A stretch of DNA of 64,000 bases, taken from assembly GCF_014841115.1 (NCBI RefSeq), contig NZ_JACYTP010000002.1:372001-436000 (forward strand). Reading direction: 5' to 3'. Within the stretch, counting starts at the first letter, position 1; each line of letters opens with the position of its first letter. This DNA comes from Photobacterium arenosum (GTDB lineage: Bacteria; Pseudomonadota; Gammaproteobacteria; Enterobacterales; Vibrionaceae). This document shows positions 26,610-35,113 of this stretch, piece by piece. A program made the translations under genes and the position numbers. The notes beneath the pieces are model-generated. The model saw only the letters and a program-made list of their open reading frames with translations. It made no database searches and was not told the origin of the DNA.

Positions 26610-27731
26610 GTGCCAACACCTACCTTAAGAGTTGCGGTATTTAATATCGCCTTGTCCGATCCTGTTCCCGGCCGGATACGGCAGAAGCTGTCGGAGCCGG
26701 GCCACGCCAGAATTGCCCGGCTGGCAGCCATGATTCAGCATGTGCAGCCTGATGTCCTGCTACTGTGCGAATTTGATCACCCCGGCGAGGGAGGCGATGA
26801 CGGCGGCCTGACTGACTTTTGCCGCTATTATCTGGCCGAGCCGCAACATGGCCAGGTCGCGATTGATTATCCTTACCGTTATTGTCCCCCCACGAATACC
26901 GGCTTGCTGTGCGAGGCAGATCTGGACGGGGACGGCGAACGAACCCTGCCGCAGGATGGCCAGGGCTATGGGTTTCATCATGGTCATTTCAGCTTCGTGG
27001 TGCTGTCGCGTTATCCGCTGATTGAAGAGGATATCCGCAGCTGGCAGACCCTGTTGTGGCAGCAGATGCCGGATAACCATATGCCTGAAGGCTATTACAG
27101 CCCGGAAGCGATGGCACAGCTCAGGGTCTCTTCGAAAAATCATCTTTTACTGCCGGTACAGGTCGGTCATCAGCGATTTCAGCTGCTTTGCGCCCACCCG
27201 ACGCCGCCTGTGTTTGACGGACCTGAACGGCGTAATGCCCGCCGTAACCATGATGAGCTGCGCCTTTTGACGGATATCATCAATGACGAAGCGTATCTGA
27301 TGGATGATCAGGGCAATTCGGGCGGTCTGGCTAAAAACGCGCCTTTTGTGTTGCTGGGGGATCTCAATGCCGATTTGCATGACGGCGAAGGCATGGTACT
27401 GGCACTGCGGCACCTGCTGTATCACCCTCGTGTTCACCGGGCTGTCAGTGAAGGCAAACTGACCCCGAAAAGCCTTGGCGGGCGTTTTTTCCGGCCCTGG
27501 AAATTGCGCCGGGGCAGAAGTTCGGAATGGACACACCTGAGCGGACTGCGACTGGATTACGTGCTGCCCTCTGCTGATTTTGATGTCCTCAACAGCGGCG
27601 TGTTCTGGCCGGATAAAAAAGATCCACTGCGCAGACTGGTTACTGGCGAAGACGGCAAAGAGCGGGCCGATATCAGCTCTGATCACCGGCTAGTATGGGT
27701 CGATATACGTTTGCCAGCGGTGAAGGACTAG
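26610..27731 (+). CDS. Endonuclease/exonuclease/phosphatase (EEP) family hydrolase
   Basis: A GTG start with GGGAG 6 bases upstream gives a 373-residue protein. EEP landmarks are visible: VAVFNIAL, LLLCEFDHPG (metal-binding Glu), the LCAHP loop, LLGDLNADLHDG (Asp, Asn) and SSDHRLVWVDI at the C-terminus (Asp-His). No signal peptide is seen, unlike secreted members. The substrate could be a phosphodiester or nucleic acid. The AlkB gene follows after only 8 bases, so the two are likely cotranscribed. Confidence 0.87.
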   Translation: MPTPTLRVAVFNIALSDPVPGRIRQKLSEPGHARIARLAAMIQHVQPDVLLLCEFDHPGEGGDDGGLTDFCRYYLAEPQHGQVAIDYPYRYCPPTNTGLLCEADLDGDGERTLPQDGQGYGFHHGHFSFVVLSRYPLIEEDIRSWQTLLWQQMPDNHMPEGYYSPEAMAQLRVSSKNHLLLPVQVGHQRFQLLCAHPTPPVFDGPERRNARRNHDELRLLTDIINDEAYLMDDQGNSGGLAKNAPFVLLGDLNADLHDGEGMVLALRHLLYHPRVHRAVSEGKLTPKSLGGRFFRPWKLRRGRSSEWTHLSGLRLDYVLPSADFDVLNSGVFWPDKKDPLRRLVTGEDGKERADISSDHRLVWVDIRLPAVKD

Positions 27732-27739
27732 TCAAAGTT

Positions 27740-28351
27740 ATGCACAATTTCGACTTATTCGGTGAAGCGAGCGGGCCGGGCGAGTGGCTCGCTATTGATG
27801 ACGGTTTGCTGTTCTGGGCGCCGGCTTTCTTTACCGTTTCCGACTCAGACCGTTATTTCAGTGAGCTGCGTCAGACGCTCGACTGGCAGCAGGAAGCCAT
27901 CACACTGTATGGCCGTCGGGTTATGCAACCGCGTTTGCAGGCATGGTGCGGTGAGGCATCCTATACCTACTCAGGGCTGACCATGCAGCCGGACCCGTGG
28001 ACGTCAGCCTTACAGCAGATCAAGGCCGCCTGCGAGCAAGTGGCTAATACGCGTTTTAATTCGGTGCTGGCCAACCTGTACCGTAACGGGCAGGACAGTA
28101 TGGGCTGGCATCAGGATAACGAGCCCGAACTCGGCCCGGAGCCGGTGATTGCATCGGTGACATTGGGCGATACCCGGCGTTTTTTGCTGAAACATCGCCG
28201 CACGGGGCAGAAAATTGATTTTCAGCTCAGCCACGGCTCTCTGCTCATCATGGCAGGGCAGACCCAGTCGCACTGGGTGCACAGCGTGCCAAAGACATCT
28301 CAGCCTCTTAATGAACGTATTAATCTGACTTATCGGTGGATTAATACGTAA
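27740..28351 (+). CDS. AlkB-type 2-oxoglutarate/Fe(II)-dependent demethylase
   Basis: The 203-residue protein is given from the ATG at 27740; an ATG at 27695 inside the previous gene lies in the same frame but lacks a binding site. Fe(II) ligands are seen in GWHQDNEPELG (H-x-D) and in a later histidine (QSHWVHSVPK), with the 2-oxoglutarate arginine in ERINLTYRWI. The NRY-like NLYRNGQDSMGWH region marks the ALKBH2/3-like group that reverses alkyl damage in DNA. It sits 8 bases after the EEP gene. Confidence 0.9.
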   Translation: MHNFDLFGEASGPGEWLAIDDGLLFWAPAFFTVSDSDRYFSELRQTLDWQQEAITLYGRRVMQPRLQAWCGEASYTYSGLTMQPDPWTSALQQIKAACEQVANTRFNSVLANLYRNGQDSMGWHQDNEPELGPEPVIASVTLGDTRRFLLKHRRTGQKIDFQLSHGSLLIMAGQTQSHWVHSVPKTSQPLNERINLTYRWINT

Positions 28352-28468
28352 CTGCTTAGCACCGCAGAATTAAAAATGCTGATATTCCACTGGCTTAAAT
28401 GACAACAGGCTGACGTGTACAGCGACGCCTTTGCTATGATTGTGTTGTTAAATGGTTGCGGGGTTGCT

Positions 28469-29587
28469 ATGAACATTCGTCGTTTTGTTGTTTATCTTCT
28501 GATTACTCTTCTTTCACTGCCTGGCTGGGCGGCGATGCAAATTTCGCCCAGACCTGCGGAACCGACTGTACAGCAACAGGTATTGCCATCCTATGCGGAT
28601 GATGCCGCGTTGATTCGGCAAACCTTTGAAACCCAGCTGTTTACATTACCGGCATTTAAAATGGGCCATTATGGCCTGAGGATGTATCGCCAGACGATGG
28701 ATCCCAAATACCGGGCGGCCGTGTGGTCAGATTTGGCACGTGTGGCCAGCCGGCTCAATGCCGTGACGACAGAGATTTACACACCGGCACAGATAAAAGC
28801 CTATTCGGCTGCCCGTGAAGCCAGATATCAGCGCAAAGATGATGCCCGCAGCGATTTACGTTATCTGGCCACCCGTGATTACCCTGAGTATTACTTTTTG
28901 GGCGTCGATTTGCTTGGCTCTATGGCGCGCGCCAATGAGTACGGACTTAAACACAGGGAAGATCACAAATTGCGCGACATCATCCGCCGCTATGACTTTG
29001 CCCGTTATGCCACTGACCCTGAAATGATTCGCGCCTGGGCAGCACAGCTTGCCAATCAGGTTTACTGGCTGCGTCAGCTCGGCGAGCAGGATGTGGTTGA
29101 GCCTTTTATTGCCGCTTTCCGGGCAACTTATCCTGACAGCCAGGATAAGCAGCTCAGCGAGCAGCAGTACATGAATAAGATATACGGCATGACCCATATT
29201 ATCTTTGCGGCATCCTCGTATTATCAGTATCAGCTCAAGGAAAGCGATTTTCAGTGGATTTATGATCACTTTCGCCGCCATATCGACGACATTCTGCTGC
29301 ATACCAAGGAAGATGTGGTGGCCGAAGTCGGTATCAGCTTCCTGCTGGCCGGCTTATCGGATGACCCTGTGGTAGAAAAAACGCGCCAGTTCATCCAGAC
29401 ATCGATCGACCGGCAAGCGGGTATGGTGCCGTCGGTAAAAGGTGAAAGCGAGCTGTATGACGGTGAGCATCGCAACACGCTGGCTATCATGTTACTGGAC
29501 TGGCGTGGCGTACATGCCGCCCCGACAGTCATCAACCAACCGGCCATGTTTGAGAGCTTGCCTTATGGTTTGGTGCCACGGCATTAG
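28469..29587 (+). CDS. DUF3541-type exported protein
   Basis: The start at 28469 gives MNIRRFVVYLLITLLSLPGWA, a clear signal peptide; the longer reading would hide it. The mature part (about 350 residues) is mainly helical with HYGLRMYRQTM, ATRDYPEYYFLGVDLLGS and YMNKIYGMTHIIFAASSYYQ. It resembles the DUF3541 family of vibrios, which has no known function. Helix-rich repeats suggest an alpha/alpha fold. It stands alone. Confidence 0.72.
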   Translation: MNIRRFVVYLLITLLSLPGWAAMQISPRPAEPTVQQQVLPSYADDAALIRQTFETQLFTLPAFKMGHYGLRMYRQTMDPKYRAAVWSDLARVASRLNAVTTEIYTPAQIKAYSAAREARYQRKDDARSDLRYLATRDYPEYYFLGVDLLGSMARANEYGLKHREDHKLRDIIRRYDFARYATDPEMIRAWAAQLANQVYWLRQLGEQDVVEPFIAAFRATYPDSQDKQLSEQQYMNKIYGMTHIIFAASSYYQYQLKESDFQWIYDHFRRHIDDILLHTKEDVVAEVGISFLLAGLSDDPVVEKTRQFIQTSIDRQAGMVPSVKGESELYDGEHRNTLAIMLLDWRGVHAAPTVINQPAMFESLPYGLVPRH

Positions 29588-29668
29588 GCCAATGAAACCT
29601 GATTGATTATGTGTATTGGTTTATATAGGGTGAGTGAATATGATTCCCTGAATGAGAACTGCACTACG

Positions 29669-30286
29669 ATGAAAGACGGATTAACATGGGCCAGGCAACT
29701 TCAGGCTATTGCACAAGCCGGTAAAGCTTATAGTCACGATCCATACGATCTTGAACGTTTTGATCAGATTACCGACATTTCGTATCAAATGTTTGCGCAG
29801 CTCAGTGGTCAGCCACTCAGTAAAGTGCAGCATCTGTTTATACCCGAAGAGGGTTATCCCACACCGAAAGTTGATCTGCGAGCCGGAGTGATTCGCGATA
29901 ATAAAATTCTGCTGGTCAAAGAACGTGAGGATGGCGGCTGGACATTGCCCGGAGGGTGGGCCGATGTCTGTGAAACCCCTTCTGAGGGTATTGTCCGCGA
30001 AGTGTTGGAAGAGTCCGGTTTGGTCGTCAGTCAGCCCAAACTGATTGCGATAAAAGACCGAGCGGTTCACCCCTACCAGCCCGACTATCCTTACCACATT
30101 TATAAACTTTTCTTTCTCTGCCACTTTGTGTCCGGCGAGCCAAAAGAGAATATCGAAATTTCAGCGATTGATTTTTTTGCTCGAGACACTATTCCGCCTT
30201 TGTCACAAAGCCGGGTACTTACCGAAGATATCGTCATGATGTTCGAGCATTTTGAAAACCCGAACTTGCCCGTACAAGTTGATTAA
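29669..30286 (+). CDS. NUDIX hydrolase with N-terminal helical domain
   Basis: The start at 29669 (MKDGLTWARQLQAIAQAGK) fits the helical N-terminal domain common to this NUDIX subgroup; earlier ATG codons are less supported. The 205-residue protein holds a full NUDIX box (GWADVCETPSEGIVREVLEE then SGL) near residues 105-128. These enzymes hydrolyse nucleoside diphosphates linked to another group, often ADP-ribose or NAD-like compounds; substrate not certain. It stands upstream of a YjdF gene. Confidence 0.9.
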   Translation: MKDGLTWARQLQAIAQAGKAYSHDPYDLERFDQITDISYQMFAQLSGQPLSKVQHLFIPEEGYPTPKVDLRAGVIRDNKILLVKEREDGGWTLPGGWADVCETPSEGIVREVLEESGLVVSQPKLIAIKDRAVHPYQPDYPYHIYKLFFLCHFVSGEPKENIEISAIDFFARDTIPPLSQSRVLTEDIVMMFEHFENPNLPVQVD

Positions 30287-30341
30287 TGAGCTCGGGCGGG
30301 AAAGGCAACGTAACGAATAAGATGTATAAAAGGACAAGCAT

Positions 30342-30962
30342 TTGAAATATATCTGGCTATCTGTTTTTACGGCGGTTCTTCTCTGGTCTGGCATTGAGCC
30401 GAAAGATACTTTTACCTGGTTTCTTGAAGTGTTGCCTGCGCTGATTGGCCTTGTGCTGATTGCGCTTACTTACAATACTTTCAGGCTCACCCCGCTACTG
30501 TATGGACTGATTTTACTGCATTGTATTGTGTTAATGGTGGGGGGCCATTACACCTATGCAGAAGTCCCTTTATTCGACAATCTGTTCGGGGCGCAAAGAA
30601 ATAACTACGATAAAGTCGGCCATTTTTTTCAGGGATTTGTTCCGGCTATTCTGGCTCGGGAAATACTCATCAGAAAGCAAATAGTCAATGGCCAGTTTTG
30701 GGTAAGTGCTGTTGCTGTGTCTATGTGTTTAGCCTTCAGCGCTTTTTATGAACTGATTGAATGGTGGGTAGCACTGGCGACAGGTGAAAACGCAGAGGCT
30801 TTTTTGGGTACACAGGGTTATGTCTGGGATACCCAGTCTGATATGGCATTCGCATTAGTCGGAGCGCTGTGCGCGACGCTCATGCTGTCTCGCTGGCATA
30901 ACAGCCAGCTGGTTTCTCTGCATCAAACGATTGAACCACAACAAAGGAATGAATCATGGTGA
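30342..30962 (+). CDS. YjdF/DUF2238 family membrane protein
   Basis: A TTG start at 30342 is supported by AAAGGA 8 bases before it and no other start nearby. The 206-residue protein has about six hydrophobic helices and the family pattern NNYDKVGHFFQGFVPA, then FYELIEWWVALATG and WDTQSDMAFALVG. This family sits in the inner membrane; its role is unknown. Its stop overlaps the ATG of the NIPSNAP remnant that follows. Confidence 0.85.
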   Translation: MKYIWLSVFTAVLLWSGIEPKDTFTWFLEVLPALIGLVLIALTYNTFRLTPLLYGLILLHCIVLMVGGHYTYAEVPLFDNLFGAQRNNYDKVGHFFQGFVPAILAREILIRKQIVNGQFWVSAVAVSMCLAFSAFYELIEWWVALATGENAEAFLGTQGYVWDTQSDMAFALVGALCATLMLSRWHNSQLVSLHQTIEPQQRNESW

Positions 30963-31054
30963 CTTGTTTTTTACGCTACATTATTGACCCTTATAAAGTC
31001 AGCGAATTTGAAGAATATGCCCGTAACAACGGCTATCCCTGTAAAGTGATCTAG
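30956..31054 (+). pseudogene. Truncated NIPSNAP-family remnant
   Basis: Thirty-two codons starting at 30956 and overlapping the end of the YjdF gene read MVTCFLRYIIDPYKVSEFEE and then YARNNGYPCKVI before a stop. The first 22 residues match the start of NIPSNAP proteins; the normal protein is over 100 residues and none of the rest is seen downstream. It is likely a broken gene, or a very short protein translated by coupling to the YjdF stop. Confidence 0.6.
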
Positions 31055-31273
31055 CTGTCTCGGGCGTAGCTAAAAATACACTAATAACAAATATGTCATT
31101 ATTGTTGTGTGTTTGTTTTGCCTTCGCAATGTCGTGAAAATAAATTTAAATTATTTTTATGATCAATCATCAAGTTTTCAGTCTGTTATTTGTTCGTGTC
31201 AGCCCAATGCTATAAACCTTACGAGTGGGAAATAGATGGATAAAGGGAATTACCCCTATTTAAGGAAGCAGGT
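31055..31273. promoter_or_regulatory. AT-rich leader and probable promoter of the tail-collar cassette
   Basis: These 219 bases are far richer in A and T than their neighbours. TGCTATAAA at 31208-31216 fits an extended -10 box (TGn-TATAAA), with a weak -35-like TTGTTC at 31190-31195. The first gene starts at 31274 behind AGGAAGCAGG. No operator repeat is evident. Confidence 0.45.
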
Positions 31274-31570
31274 ATGGAGCAGTTTACATTTGAAAAGTTG
31301 GAAAAATTAGTTGGCGATAAAATGTCGATGACTCTTGATAAAGGGGCATCCTGCGAAGTGGAAATTACCGGGGTAAAACGAACTGGCACTCACAGTAACA
31401 CATGGGAGTCTTTTGCATTGTACCTCGATTGCAGTGGTCTGAATGGCGCAGTTGAACAAGGCACTTATCTTATCGGTCACGAAAGCTTAGGTGAAGCTCC
31501 TTTGTTTGTTTCACCTAATTCTGCCAAAGAGCTGGAAGTGATTTTTTCCCGCAAGGTTACTCACTCATAA
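31274..31570 (+). CDS. DUF6916 family protein
   Basis: This 98-residue acidic protein starts MEQFTFEKLEKLVGDKMSM and contains HSNTWESFALYLDCSG and GTYLIGHESLGEAPLFVSP, which resemble the DUF6916 family. It has no signal peptide or membrane segment. The family is known to me mainly as small proteins beside tail-collar (MdpB-like) genes, as here; function unknown. A beta-sandwich-like strand pattern suggests a structural or chaperone role. The ribosome binding site is strong and the next gene starts 15 bases later. Confidence 0.75.
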   Translation: MEQFTFEKLEKLVGDKMSMTLDKGASCEVEITGVKRTGTHSNTWESFALYLDCSGLNGAVEQGTYLIGHESLGEAPLFVSPNSAKELEVIFSRKVTHS

Positions 31571-31585
31571 CCATCAGAGGTCAGC

Positions 31586-32125
31586 ATGGAACCTTATATC
31601 GGTAATATTCAAATGTTCGGTGCAAACTTTGCACCGAGAGGTTATGCCTTTTGTGACGGGCAGGTGCTGCCGGTCAGCCAGAACGGGGCTTTGTTTGCAT
31701 TAGTTGGAAATCAGTTTGGCGGTAATGGTCAGACGGATTTCAAGTTGCCAGATTTTCGCGGCAGAATGCCGGTTCAGCCAGGTGTTGCTTTCCCTTCTCA
31801 ACGGCCCATCACGCAGGCGAAAACGGGTGGCTTGGAGCAAGTCGCGTTGACGGAAGCCGAAATGCCAGCACACACCCATGGCATCGCAGTTTCATCCCAA
31901 TCTGGCGACTCATTCCGTCCTTATTTGCTCAGGCAGCAAAAAGCGACAGTCCTTGCTGCCGCCGCCGGAGATACACCGGTTTACGCTGTGCCGCAGAATC
32001 TTGAAGCGATGAATCCTGAAGCGGTGGGCGCAGCAGGTCATGGGGCCGGGCATGAAAATATGCAGCCTTCAGCTGTTATCAATTTTTGTATAGCCCTGAC
32101 CGGTATCTTCCCGGAAAGAGATTAG
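31586..32125 (+). CDS. Phage tail collar domain protein 1 (MdpB-like)
   Basis: The 179-residue protein has the tail-collar fold: MEPYIGNIQMFGANFAPRGY and FCDGQVLPVSQNGALFALVG at the start, FKLPDFRGRMPV in the middle, the histidine motif AEMPAHTHGI, and HENMQPSAVINFCIALTGIF at the end. In T4 short tail fibres the H-x-H motif binds metal in a trimer. Proteins of this chromosomal group (MdpB-like) carry no phage neighbours; role unknown. First of three tandem paralogues, with a good AGAGGTC binding site. Confidence 0.92.
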   Translation: MEPYIGNIQMFGANFAPRGYAFCDGQVLPVSQNGALFALVGNQFGGNGQTDFKLPDFRGRMPVQPGVAFPSQRPITQAKTGGLEQVALTEAEMPAHTHGIAVSSQSGDSFRPYLLRQQKATVLAAAAGDTPVYAVPQNLEAMNPEAVGAAGHGAGHENMQPSAVINFCIALTGIFPERD

Positions 32126-32135
32126 GAGATCAGGA

Positions 32136-32657
32136 ATGTCTGAACGTTATTTATCTGAAATTACCCTTTTCGCAGGGAGTTATGCACCGCAACGTTGGGC
32201 TTACTGTGCGGGCTCTTTATTACCGGTTTCATCCAATGAAGCTTTGTATTCACTGCTTGGGACCCTGTATGGCGGTGACGGCAGAACAACATTTAGTTTA
32301 CCGGATCTGAGAGGCCGTGTACCGGTGGGGCGAGGGGGCGGTAATGGACTGACACCCCGCAATCTCGGTCAAAGAATGGGGCAGGAATACGTTACCCTGA
32401 CGCTGAATCAATTGCCTGAACACCGGCATTCACTGATGGCTGCCGATACCCCGGCGACGTCTTCTGAGCCTGCATCAAATCTGGTGGTGGGTAAGGCCAG
32501 TCAGTTCGTTGCTTCCCCTGTTGCAACTGATTGGGTTGCGTTACAGCAAGATGCAGTGAATACCACCGGAGGTGGAGAGCGTCATTTGAATGTCGCGCCC
32601 TCGCTGGCATTGAACTTTATTATTTGCACCGCAGGTATTTACCCGCAAAGAAGCTGA
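32136..32657 (+). CDS. Phage tail collar domain protein 2 (MdpB-like)
   Basis: The 173-residue paralogue starts MSERYLSEITLFAGSYAPQR. It keeps the collar pattern (CAGSLLPVSSNEALYSLLG, FSLPDLRGRVPVGRG), but the histidine motif is QLPEHRHSL rather than AHTHG, and the end is ALNFIICTAGIYPQRS. The central hypervariable part (residues about 95-145) differs wholly from its neighbours, as expected if each paralogue has its own ligand or partner. It lies 10 bases after copy 1 with AGGAG and AGGA binding sites. Confidence 0.92.
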   Translation: MSERYLSEITLFAGSYAPQRWAYCAGSLLPVSSNEALYSLLGTLYGGDGRTTFSLPDLRGRVPVGRGGGNGLTPRNLGQRMGQEYVTLTLNQLPEHRHSLMAADTPATSSEPASNLVVGKASQFVASPVATDWVALQQDAVNTTGGGERHLNVAPSLALNFIICTAGIYPQRS

Positions 32658-32667
32658 GGAAAATCAG

Positions 32668-33198
32668 ATGAGTGAAGCTTTTTACGGCGAAATTATGATG
32701 ATGCCTTATACGTTTGCACCACGATTTTGGGCATTTTGTAACGGACAAACACTCAACATTCAGCAAAACCAAGTGCTGTTTGCTGTGATTGAATATAGCT
32801 TTGGTCGCTCCAGCCCGAGTACATTTCAATTACCTGACCTGCGTGCCCGCGCACCTATGGGGACGGGCAATGGGCCAGGACTGACGCCCAGAGTCCTGGC
32901 AGAAAGGTCTGGCGAAGATATGATTACACTGGACGTCACGGAAATTCCGTTACACAACCATGCGATGCAAGCGGTGAATAACAGTGCGGATGCTGAAAGT
33001 GGTCAGAACGCAGGGGTGGGGATTCTGAATGCAAGCGGTGTTGCCGAGGCTCGGTATTACACAGGCGACCCGGATAATCTGTTAAGTGCTCAGGCAATGG
33101 CAGTTTCTGGCGGATCGCAATCCCATGAGAATATGCAGCCTTATCTGGGCGTGAACTTTTGTATTTGTATGGACGGTATTTTTCCGTCAAGGTCGTAA
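32668..33198 (+). CDS. Phage tail collar domain protein 3 (MdpB-like)
   Basis: The 176-residue third paralogue starts MSEAFYGEIMMMPYTFAPRF and has FCNGQTLNIQQNQVLFAVIE, FQLPDLRARAPMGTG, the histidine motif EIPLHNHAM and HENMQPYLGVNFCICMDGIF. Copies 2 and 3 share the GNGLTPR/GNGPGLTPR stretch after the PDLR motif. The order of copies, equal spacing of 10 bases, and equal lengths point to duplication followed by divergence. A hairpin follows at 33204-33230. Confidence 0.92.
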   Translation: MSEAFYGEIMMMPYTFAPRFWAFCNGQTLNIQQNQVLFAVIEYSFGRSSPSTFQLPDLRARAPMGTGNGPGLTPRVLAERSGEDMITLDVTEIPLHNHAMQAVNNSADAESGQNAGVGILNASGVAEARYYTGDPDNLLSAQAMAVSGGSQSHENMQPYLGVNFCICMDGIFPSRS

Positions 33199-33203
33199 TG
33201 TAT

Positions 33204-33230
33204 CAGGCACTGTTGGGTTGTCGGTGCCTG
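33204..33230 (+). other. Hairpin inside the cassette, no T-run
   Basis: CAGGCAC (33204-33210) pairs with GTGCCTG (33224-33230). No T-run follows, so it may act as a processing or attenuation point between the collar genes and the protease gene rather than as a full terminator. Confidence 0.45.
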
Positions 33231-33259
33231 AACAGCAATTTCAGTGATTCAGGTTGTTC

Positions 33260-34522
33260 ATGAAGCTGATGTTCTATGTCATTGCGCTGACCTTTACTGC
33301 GTTGGCGCAGGCCCAGGTTTGGCCGGAATCTTTAACCCTTCGGGTGCAGGAGGAAAACGTCCAATTCCGCTTCCTTCCACAAGCGACCGGTGCTCCGGTA
33401 TACATTCATCCATGGTTGGGAACCAAAGCCCTGCAAGTCGGGACGCGGGTGTTAGTAAAGCATGAAAAAGCGCTGAAGTTGGCCAACTTACGTCACCATC
33501 TGATTGTCAGTTCGGCGGTTGTGTTCGAGTTGGAGGCGTATTATTGGTCTGTGATGGAGACACAAAGTCCACTGGCATCGCTTGCGCTGGTGCAGCAATT
33601 ACAAAGCTTACCAGGGATTGTGATGGCTGAACCGGATCTGCTGCAAATTCGTCTGGGGACGCAGGGCGGTGAAACAGGGCGGTTACCCATGCCCCCTCCG
33701 AAACCTGTCCGTCAGCAGCTGAGCATTGAACAATGGCCCGCAACACCGGGTGCAGAGGTGACTCTCGCTGTGATCGACAGTGCATTCGGCCTGGCTGATC
33801 CGGCTTTGCAGCCTTTTTTACCAAAACTGCATTACGATATTGATCAACGTCGCCCTTTGCCGCTGGAACCCAGTGAAATTGCAGTGAATGGCTATGATTC
33901 GTTCCATGGTGATGCAACACTGGCGACCCTTTGGTCAAGGCACCCGGACACTCAAGGACTGGCCTTTGCGGCTGATGCAGTGCTGCTGCGCCGGGATACT
34001 AACTGGACGTCAGATATTCTGGTTGCTTTGCAATTGGCCTATCTCAGCCAGGCTGACTTGATATTGGCCGCGTGGACTTTACCTCTGACCCAGCAGGCCT
34101 TGTCTGATGCACTGACGTTTGTGGCTGAAAATGGCCGACAAGGGAAAGGAACGCTTCTGATTGCTGCGGCAGGAAATTTCAGAGAGAACCTGAATCAGAG
34201 CTTCTCACTGGCAGCTCAGCCACAGGTTCTGACAGTCAATGCCGAAAGTCAGGGCACCGTCTGGCCTGTGATCGGCGAACCGATCGCGACTCAGGTTCCC
34301 GTGCCTTATCTGACTTTTTCACAGGAGACAGGCCGGTACAGTCTGACATTTTCGAACACATCGGCGGCGGCCACTGCCGTAGCCGGCGTTCTGGCCGCGG
34401 TACTGAGTGAGCAGCCTGCACTGACCGCCGCGGACTTACACCGGCTTGTGCGTCAATACAGCCAGCCTGTGTTTGATGCGCAAGGCCTGATGCAGCACTT
34501 TCAGCGTTCTGCACAGCATTGA
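33260..34522 (+). CDS. Secreted subtilisin-like serine protease (S8 family, divergent)
   Basis: The 420-residue protein starts with a signal peptide (MKLMFYVIALTFTALAQAQ). Residues 20-140 resemble a pro-region with LPGIVMAEPDLLQIRLG, typical of S8 propeptides. The catalytic domain keeps all key residues in degenerate form: Asp in LAVIDSAFGL, His in YDSFHGDATLATL, the oxyanion Asn in IAAAGNFRE, and Ser in SNTSAAATAVAG. It would act in the periplasm or outside. Its place between the collar genes and the acetyltransferase suggests that it processes cassette products. Confidence 0.83.
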   Translation: MKLMFYVIALTFTALAQAQVWPESLTLRVQEENVQFRFLPQATGAPVYIHPWLGTKALQVGTRVLVKHEKALKLANLRHHLIVSSAVVFELEAYYWSVMETQSPLASLALVQQLQSLPGIVMAEPDLLQIRLGTQGGETGRLPMPPPKPVRQQLSIEQWPATPGAEVTLAVIDSAFGLADPALQPFLPKLHYDIDQRRPLPLEPSEIAVNGYDSFHGDATLATLWSRHPDTQGLAFAADAVLLRRDTNWTSDILVALQLAYLSQADLILAAWTLPLTQQALSDALTFVAENGRQGKGTLLIAAAGNFRENLNQSFSLAAQPQVLTVNAESQGTVWPVIGEPIATQVPVPYLTFSQETGRYSLTFSNTSAAATAVAGVLAAVLSEQPALTAADLHRLVRQYSQPVFDAQGLMQHFQRSAQH

Positions 34523-34552
34523 TCCGGTTTCGATAACAAGGATGTGAACAAG

Positions 34553-35086
34553 ATGGACAAACAGGATTTGAAATTACCGGGCGGGTTGCATGTTCGCCCA
34601 TCCAATTCGTCGGCGACGGATCGGATCTTTCTCGAAAAGCTCCATCGAGAGCGCCGGGATGACTTGCGACTGATCGAGGGCGAGCAAGATTTCATCGAAT
34701 CCTTAATCGACATGCAGTTTCAGGCGATGAATCAGGGCTACGGGGAACAGTTCCCCAACGCGCTGTACTTTATCATTGAATATCATCAGTCGCCGGTTGG
34801 CCGCGCTGTGCTGGACTTCTCGCAGGATCAGGTTCATCTGATCGATATCGTGTTTACCCGACAGGCCAGAGGGCACGGGCTGGGAGAAGCGGTGATCCGT
34901 TCCTTTATGTATTCCGCGAACCAGTTGAAAGCGCCGATGACATTGTCGGTTCAGCAAATCAATCAGCATGCCCGGCAACTTTACCTCCGGCTGGGATTTA
35001 GTGTCACCCGGATTGAACCGCCTTATGAGCGGATGATCTGGTATCCGCCCAGTGTCCAGCCGCTGTATGCCGGTATGCCGACGTGA
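34553..35086 (+). CDS. GNAT family N-acetyltransferase
   Basis: The ATG at 34553 is chosen since AAGGA lies 10 bases upstream; a GTG at 34544 is too close to it. The 177-residue protein has the GNAT acetyl-CoA motif A, VFTRQARGHGLGEAVIRSFM, and motif B, NQHARQLYLRLGFSVTRIEPP. It has no signal peptide, so it acts in the cytoplasm. The acceptor is unknown. It lies within the cassette 30 bases after the protease gene, so cassette proteins are possible acceptors. Confidence 0.87.
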   Translation: MDKQDLKLPGGLHVRPSNSSATDRIFLEKLHRERRDDLRLIEGEQDFIESLIDMQFQAMNQGYGEQFPNALYFIIEYHQSPVGRAVLDFSQDQVHLIDIVFTRQARGHGLGEAVIRSFMYSANQLKAPMTLSVQQINQHARQLYLRLGFSVTRIEPPYERMIWYPPSVQPLYAGMPT

Positions 35087-35113
35087 TCCTGTGTTTCTCT
35101 GCGGAAGTAATCC

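Noticed and set aside
31586..33198. Remnant prophage on account of three tail-collar proteins
   Set aside because: No other phage gene, integrase or attachment site is near; the genes form an intact operon with good start signals and non-phage partners.
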